From the NCBI RefSeq assembly GCF_000003815.2, contig NC_049994.1, positions 12,140,236 through 12,204,235 on the forward strand: 64,000 nucleotides of DNA. The letters run 5' to 3'. This DNA is from Branchiostoma floridae (lineage: Eukaryota > Chordata > Leptocardii > Amphioxiformes > Branchiostomatidae). Shown here piece after piece: positions 54,701 through 62,791 of the stretch. The notes under the pieces are model-generated. The model saw only the letters and a list, made by a program, of their open reading frames with translations. It was not told the DNA's origin and searched no databases. How positions within the stretch are numbered: the stretch's first letter is position 1; every line of letters starts with the position of its first letter. Both the position numbers and the translations under genes were made by a program.

Positions 54701-57700
54701 CGTCCCATTGGCCGTCGCCCTGACAGCTGGCAGATGTCGCCCCCTGGAGGATGTAACCATCATTGCAGCCAAACTCCACAGTGTCTCCCAGACAGAAGCT
54801 GCCACGACGGAAACCATTCACTGGTGCACCCGGATCACCACAGCACGTCACTGGAAAATACATGTGTACAAACAACATATTAATCTAACAGCATTGGTAA
54901 ACCTTTTCTCTTCATTAGTATTGATTTAACCTTATCCACATTGATGTTTATGCTCATTATCAATGAACAAGACAGATGTAAAATGTATTCATAAAGGATT
55001 AAAAAGAATCTTTAGCAGCTTTTGTTTACATCTGCTTTAATGAAAATGCATTACATGCAGCATCACTTACAATGTCATGTACAAGTGTGCAAAGATTATA
55101 GCTAAATGGCATTTTATAATCATTTGTGTTTACATGAATTATATAAAAACATATTGACTCTATTGCCATGCTTGATAGAAGCCCTTGACGAACATGTACT
55201 ACGTGTACGTGTATGTCACAATTGTTTACTTACCATTGGGAGGTATGTCGTCTAGTTGATGAGCAATTAAAATAGAGGGTAATCGGCATATTATTTAGAA
55301 GCAAACTATTCTTTAAAGAACCCACAGAATGTAGCAAAATTTTAAATATCTCATCAGGAAAATATGGCAATATTAATTGAAATGGCAGTTAACCACGGTG
55401 ACTTCAAATGTCAAACTTACAGTTGCAAACGATGTCAGTCAGCTGCTCCTGAGCGTTAGCCAGTCCAGCAAAGTCGTTGATCTGCAGAATTCTGTTGGGA
55501 GACCCAGCAATGTTCAGCAGGGTGGCAAAGTCTATTTCACTCCCGATGCCTACTGCAAAGATACTGATGCCGTCATTCCGTGCAGTCTGGGCTGGGACAA
55601 CAACATCGTCCTGAGACAAACCGTCCGTTACGACAATCAGGTAGTCCGGCTGATTGCCGCGATTTCCAGCTGGCACTGAGAACGAGCTGATACGGACAAA
55701 GTCGATGGCGGCGCCAGTGCGAGTGTTGCCCTGGAGGTACCCGATGTTTCCTATCGCGTTCAGGACTTCAGACTTGGTGTCGAAGCTGTTCAAGAAGAAC
55801 TCTGTACGGATGGTGTCGCTGTACTGGACCAGCCCAACGTTGGTGGCAGCAGACGACACGTTGAAGGTTCTCACCACGTCAGCAGTGAAGTCCTTGACAA
55901 TCTGGAAGTTGGGTGATGTGATGCTGCTGGAGCCGTCCAGCAGAAAGACCAGGTCAACAGGTGTGATGCTGCTGCACGAGGGGGCGGGGGTGGGGGTGGT
56001 AGCAGGTGGCGTTGTTGTGATGGCTGGAATGAAGGAAATAATACATAATTTATAAAAAGATGATACAAAAATGATCATATATAAAATGACTATATAAAGC
56101 CCAGTCAACTCGGCCAAACACACTGGTGAACTCAGCTCAACTCCCTGGTCAACTTGGTAACATTCAGAGTTAGGATTAGGCTGTTGGGCCAAGTTAGTAA
56201 AAGGCCAAAGCATCCAACATCAATACAAAATCAGAGTGTTCAGGTCTGGCTGTATTGACTGGTGCTTGAAGTTTACTTTTATGTAATGTACTTCTATGAG
56301 AGAATCAGTGACCTGCCTTTTTGACACTCAGAAGCATGGCAAAAATAGGTTGTGCTTCTGCAATGCATTTTATTTCATTGTGAGATATTAGGATACTATT
56401 ATCATATTGAATTGATTTCCATGAAAAGGGATTTAATACAGAAGACATTGTGTGAATCTAAACAAAAGACATTGTGTGACTCTGTACAGAAATAGATCTC
56501 GGTCCTCACCTACACACACAGGGACAGGGTTGCTCCACTGCCCATTTTCAAGACATAGCGTGTTTGTATCCCCCTGGAGGTTGAAGCCGGCATTGCACCC
56601 AAAAGTGACAGTACTGCCAGTGAAGAACTCTCCAAGTCGGAAACCATTAGCAGGAGTGCCAGGGTCGCCACAGAAGGAAACTGTTCGAAAACACAAGAGT
56701 TTCAGAGCTTGACAATGTTTTAACTCACTAGAAAAAAAGGTGTGCAGTACATGTACATATCTATTTAAATTGTCCCTCTACATTTACTGCTGTCATTGCA
56801 TACTACGTCATTTATTGCTAAGAAGGATCACGTCTTCCAAAAAAGGGAAATATGTTAAAGTTGGTCTTTATTCATATTTTATGCCATATCATATGAAACA
56901 TGTATATTAATTGTATTTCATATAATGGTTACTTACCGTTGAGAGGTATTTCATCTAGTTGCAAGCAATCAAAACAGGAGATAACCATATTAATTAGAGT
57001 ATTTCTTAAAAGTGTAAGAAATCTTTCCAAGCATTCACAATTTCCACACCCATCAAGATCAAAGTCTGTGACTCAGATGCATTTAGCTTGAATGTAGCAT
57101 TAGCATTTTGTAGCAGTAGCATTAGTATTTTATCATGGTCACTACTGACCGAAGGAGGCCATATACATGTATATATAGCATTAGAATCTATTGTCATGTG
57201 AAAAGAAGTCTATAAGATCAATGTTAGAATTTTCTGCATAAATTTACATCAGATCACATTTTTAATGTACTTACTGTTGCAGACAATACTTGCTAATTGC
57301 TCCTCAGCATTGACGAGCCCAGCAAAATCGTTAATCTGCAAGGTCCTTGAAGGAGTTCCGGCAATCTGCAGCAAGGTGTCAGCGTCCACTTCGCTTCCGA
57401 TGCCCACGGCAAAGATGGAGATGCCGTTGTTGCGTGCAGTCTGTGCAGGGATGGCGACATTGTCCTGTGAAAGACCATCGGTGACCACGATGAGGAAATC
57501 AGGCTGTCCTGCCCGGTTACCGGCTGGCGTAGAGAAGGTGCTTGTCCTCACAAAGTCAATGGCTGCACCGGTAAGCGTGTTTCCTTGAAGGTAACCCAGG
57601 CCGTCGACTGCTTGAAGCACCTGACTCTTTGTCTGGAAGGTGTTGAGGAAGAACTCTGTGCGGACGGTGTCACTAAACTGGACCACGCCGACTCTCGTGG

Positions 57701-60700
57701 CTGAGGTCGACACGTTGAAGCTTCTGATGACATCCTGGGTGAAATCTTTCACCAGTTCGAAGTTGGCTTCTGTAACGCTACCGGAGCCGTCAAGCAGGAA
57801 AACCAAGTCCACAGGGGTGAAGTTCTCGCATACTTTAAATAAAAAAAGGCAAGGGATCATTGACTATTTTTGCAACAATTACTAATCATATTCAAAATAT
57901 GTGATGCCTATTAGGTTGCTCTTGTGTCTTGTGACAAATCAGATGTTTTACTTGTTGATGGAATCTACATTTTAGTATGGTGATGAATATAATGAAAGTT
58001 TAAATTGCATTCTTAGACTAGCAACTATCAAGCTCATACAGTATTCAATTGCAAAACCTACATGTAATTATTAAATGTCTCATTACATCTAAGAAAGTTG
58101 ATAAAAGACATATTGATCACTTACTTTCAGCTGGTGCTGGTGTTGTGATGATCTCTGAAAAAGGATAACAGCCACATGTTAGCCAAGTCAAATTATCATC
58201 AAAACATTTGACATACAATACCGAAGTACAGTACTCTGCCATCATTTGATACTTTTTTTAATTTTATAAACTATTCACTCAGACTACATTGCACTTACCC
58301 ATACACATAGGCACGGGATCACTCCATTGCCCATTGCCCAGACATGTTGCATTTGGCGCCCCCATGAGGTAGTAGCCATTGTTGCAGCCCCAGGTGACCA
58401 TACTGCCCTGGAAGAAGTTCCCGTTGCGGAAACCATTCACTGGTGCTCCAGGATCACCACAGTAGGAAACTGTAGTCAAGAGTTAAACAAAGACAATATG
58501 ACACCAAAATACAGCATTTACTGATTATACTAACTCAAAAATCTAACTATTCAACTCACCTACATGTTTGCATCAAATATTTACAAAATAGTACTCTTTT
58601 TTTGTTATCAAACATCACACCAACAAAAAAGTATTCTCCAGCTACAGATGTCTGTTGCAAGCTCTTATCATGAAAGGGCAATAAATTCATCAAGTCTATA
58701 TGACATCATAGGGAATACAAGGGACTACCTTTTAAACTCAGTTTGCAAAACAAATACTAGTCTTTTGAGATGCAAACAGTGCATCGCACTTATCAAAAAG
58801 AATAATGGTCTGTATATTCCATTCCAATGTGAGTCAAACCTTACATTCCAGTAATTACACAATCATGTAAAAGATCTTACTTACTTTACAAAAATGGAGT
58901 GAATTATGACCGTAGGCAGCTTACTGGTTATGCAAAACAAAGAAACAAACACTTACTGTTACAGACGATTTCCGTCAGCTGCTCCTCTGCATCCAGCAGT
59001 GAGCTGAAGTCATTGATCTGCAGGACTCTGGACTGGAGTCCGGCGATGTCCAACAGGGTGGCAAAGTCTACCTCACTGCCAATGCCTACTGCATAGATGG
59101 CAATGCCATTGTCCCTGAAAAAAGAAAAGTTCAGGTACTGTATCATGTATCAGGATTTCATAGCCAGTATAACTGCCCTTTTGTGTGAACATAGAACTCA
59201 AAGTGCCGCCTTTGTNNNNNNNNNNNNNNNNNNNNNNNNNNNNNNNNNNNNNNNNNNNNNNNNNNNNNNNNNNNNNNNNNNNNNNNNNNNNNNNNNNNNN
59301 NNNNNNNNNNNNNNNAGTCAAACCTGCACAGCAGTACCACTTACAACTGATGAAGTCTGATCTATGTGGACAGGTTGCTGCCATTCTATTGTGGACTGTA
59401 CTTAATGTAACAATGAAGGAAATATATTTGTCAACCATATACAAGATACCGGTAAGCAACACAGTTTTCGATATCCAAATACATGTAGCACAGATTTTTT
59501 TTTTCCTTCTGCAATTATTGCTGTAAACCATTATCATAAGCTTCGTCTATGCTTACATTTACAGCTAAAGTTAAGAAGCAAGGTGAAATTCAACATGTAC
59601 ATACTATAGATGTAGTCAGATACCACAATCTGATATCACAATAATTGTAACAAAACAATACCTGGTCACGTGATGGGTGGCTGTTCAAGAAGAACTCAGT
59701 GCGGATGGTGTCGCTGTACTGTACCAGCCCAACACGAGTGGTAGCAGACGAGATGTTGAAGTTCACGACCACATTCTGCGTGAACTGCTTCACCAGCTCA
59801 AAGTTGGGCTGTGTTACACTACCAGAACCGTCCAACAGGAATACCATGTCCACTGGGGTGAAATTCACACAAACTGAGGAAAAACAAAAAGAAAGTTGAT
59901 TTTGTGAGACAATGCACCTGCCAAATTAGTCACAGCATACATGTATAAGCCATTAAACAGTGGATACAAAAAAGGTATTTGTCTACCAGGAAAAGAATTA
60001 CCAAGCCTGGCCTTCAATTATGTAAATTATGTGGGTCATGTTATTCATATACACACTTGAGGGGGAGCAAAAGAGATGCTCATCCATCGTGAACAATGGG
60101 ACAACTAAGAAGTTATTGTTATCTGGTACACATATAGTCATACATAAAGGAAATTATTTCTATATTGGGTAGGAGACAAAAGTTTGGTGACAAAAGAATT
60201 AAGCACACCTGGATCTGGCATTGGAGTTGTTGGGGCTGGGGTGGTGGTTGGCACTAAAAAGAATAAGGACAACATTCAATGGTTTATTTCTGACATATAT
60301 CACTGTCACACCAATTTTCTTACAGAGATGTTCTCACTTTAGATTTATATGACATTTCTGTTGTTTGTGGCTATCATTTTCATTCAGGATATTTTACAGT
60401 CCGGTCTTACACAGCTTGTACTCAATGTACAACAGTTCTGTGTGATGCCTAAAGGCAGCTAACCGATTAAGCAAAACAATTAAAACTTACGCAGACAGAT
60501 AGGAACTGGGTCGCTCCACTGTCCATTCCCCAGACAGGTGGTGGATGACGCCCCCTGGAGGAGGAAGCCATCATTGCAGCCGTAGGTCACAACGCTCCCT
60601 TCAAAGTAGCCGCCTCGGTGGAAGCCATTGACAGGGGTGCCTGGTTCCCCACAGTAGGTCACTAGGCAAAACAAGAATTGTACAAAGACTGTTTTATTAG

Positions 60701-62733
60701 GTTCCAGACATATGCTACTTTGTAGGTTGTACTACATAATGCTTTGCAGCAGGTTGTAAAACAAATGCTACTTTCGAATGACACCCACAATGTGTTACTT
60801 ACAATGCAATTCTACCTAAAAAAATACCTGAACAAATGTGCACTGCATTTGTTCTTGCAAAATATGTAGAAAAATCAAGGAATTGTGGCCTGTCCTTGGT
60901 GCTGAAAAGGCCATTATTTGCATTCCTTGTAAAATGTTGTATTTTTTTTTTCCTCCAAACATGTGTAAATGCCAGTAATGCACAAAATTAACCTACAATG
61001 GTTCACATTGTAAGTTTAGTTCATGTTGACAGGAAAATTTGGCATAAACTTTACTATCAATTTCACTACTTACAGTTGCAGGCGATCTCTGCCACTTGTA
61101 GCTGAGCAGCGAGCAAGTCTGAGAAGTCCGTCACCTGAAGTATATACTCTGGGACGCCGGTAATCTGCAGCAGGGTGGTGAAATCAACCTCATTCCCCAC
61201 ACCGACCGCAAAAATCGTGATTCCCTGATCGCGAGCACTCTGTGCAGGCTGCACGACGGAGTCCTGCGACAAACCGTCCGTCACCACGATCATGAAATCG
61301 GGGAAGTTTGCGCGGTTTCCGGCAGGGGTGGAGAAAGAGCTGGCTGTTGCGAAGGTTATGGCAGCACCGGTAAGGGTGTTGCCTTGGATGTAATCTATAT
61401 CTGAGATGGCTTGGAGAACTTGTTGCTTGGTGGAGAAGGAGGACATGAAGAACTCTGTGCGTAAGGTGTCGCTGAACTGTACAACTCCAACCCTGAAAGA
61501 TAATAAAATTGTGTATAAGATGAAGGCAACAACACATCGAGATCGAAAATTTAGAAACAGTTTCACCCAAGTCTACTCCTTACCCCAAATATTACAAGGT
61601 ACATACAAAGAGTGAAGTCATGCTAATATCATATCACATTACATAGTTTGAACCATGGCATGGACCAAATCAATATGGATCTTACGTTTTCATCCTGCAA
61701 CATTTTTCTCACACCCAAAAGGATGAAAGATCAATTTCAGCAAAGCTTTTTCAGAGAAAAGTAGCATTTAACAAACCTTGTTTCAGTTGTGGAGATCTGG
61801 AACTCGCTGACCACTCCGCTGGCAAAGTCCTTGACCAGGTCAAAGTTGACAGCGGTCACACTGCCAGACCCGTCCAGCAGGAAGACCAAGTCCAGCCCAC
61901 CGAAGGAGAGGTCAGTGCAGACAGGTGCACGTGTGGGGGAGGGGGTGGTGATAGCTGGACAAAGGGAAATACATAGTACAAGCTCATATCAGTTCTGTGA
62001 TTGAATTAACTGGTACAAAACCCCAATGGGTAGAGTGCATGCTTGGCATTTGGAAGGCTGGAGGTTTAAATCCCTGCCGATTCATATTGAAGACAGTCAC
62101 TTAGTGCTTGCAAAACAGTATGGCCAAAAGGCTATAAGAAGAGGTGGGCTTGTAATATACAGTGTAAAATAATACTGTAGTCCAAATAGATTTCAACTTC
62201 TTCATGATTGACTTAACAATCAGAGAATGTATTAACAATTTCTGGAACATTCTGAAGTTTTATGTCACAAATAGTACAGTGTGTTCTCTTACCAACACAG
62301 ACAGGAACAGCATTACTCCAGCTTCCATCCCCCTGGCATATCGTTGAGGATGCTCCATTTAGGATGAACCCAGCATTACAGCCAAAAGTCACCACATGGC
62401 CCTCAAAATAGGAACCAAGCCTAAAACCGTTCACTGGAACACCAGGGTCTCCACACCATCCAGCTGGGGAGGGGGATAAACATTGACATTATGGGTTAAA
62501 AATCTGTGAGTAGGTGTGTGAGTGAAGGAATGAGTGAGTGAGTGAGTGAGTGAGTGAGTGAGTGAGTGAGTGAGTGAGTCAGTCAGTCAGTCAGTCAGTC
62601 AGTCAGTCAGTCAGTCAGTCAGTCAGTCAGTCGGTGACTGAGTGAGTGAGTGAGTGAGTGAGTGAGTGAGTGAGTGAGTGAGTGAGTGAGTGAGTGAGTG
62701 AGTGAGTCAGTCAGTCAGTCAGTCAGTCAGTCA

Positions 62734-62791
<58 letters not shown>

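Noticed and set aside
62023..62083. Functional tRNA gene
   Set aside because: No pairing acceptor stem and a degenerate box B.
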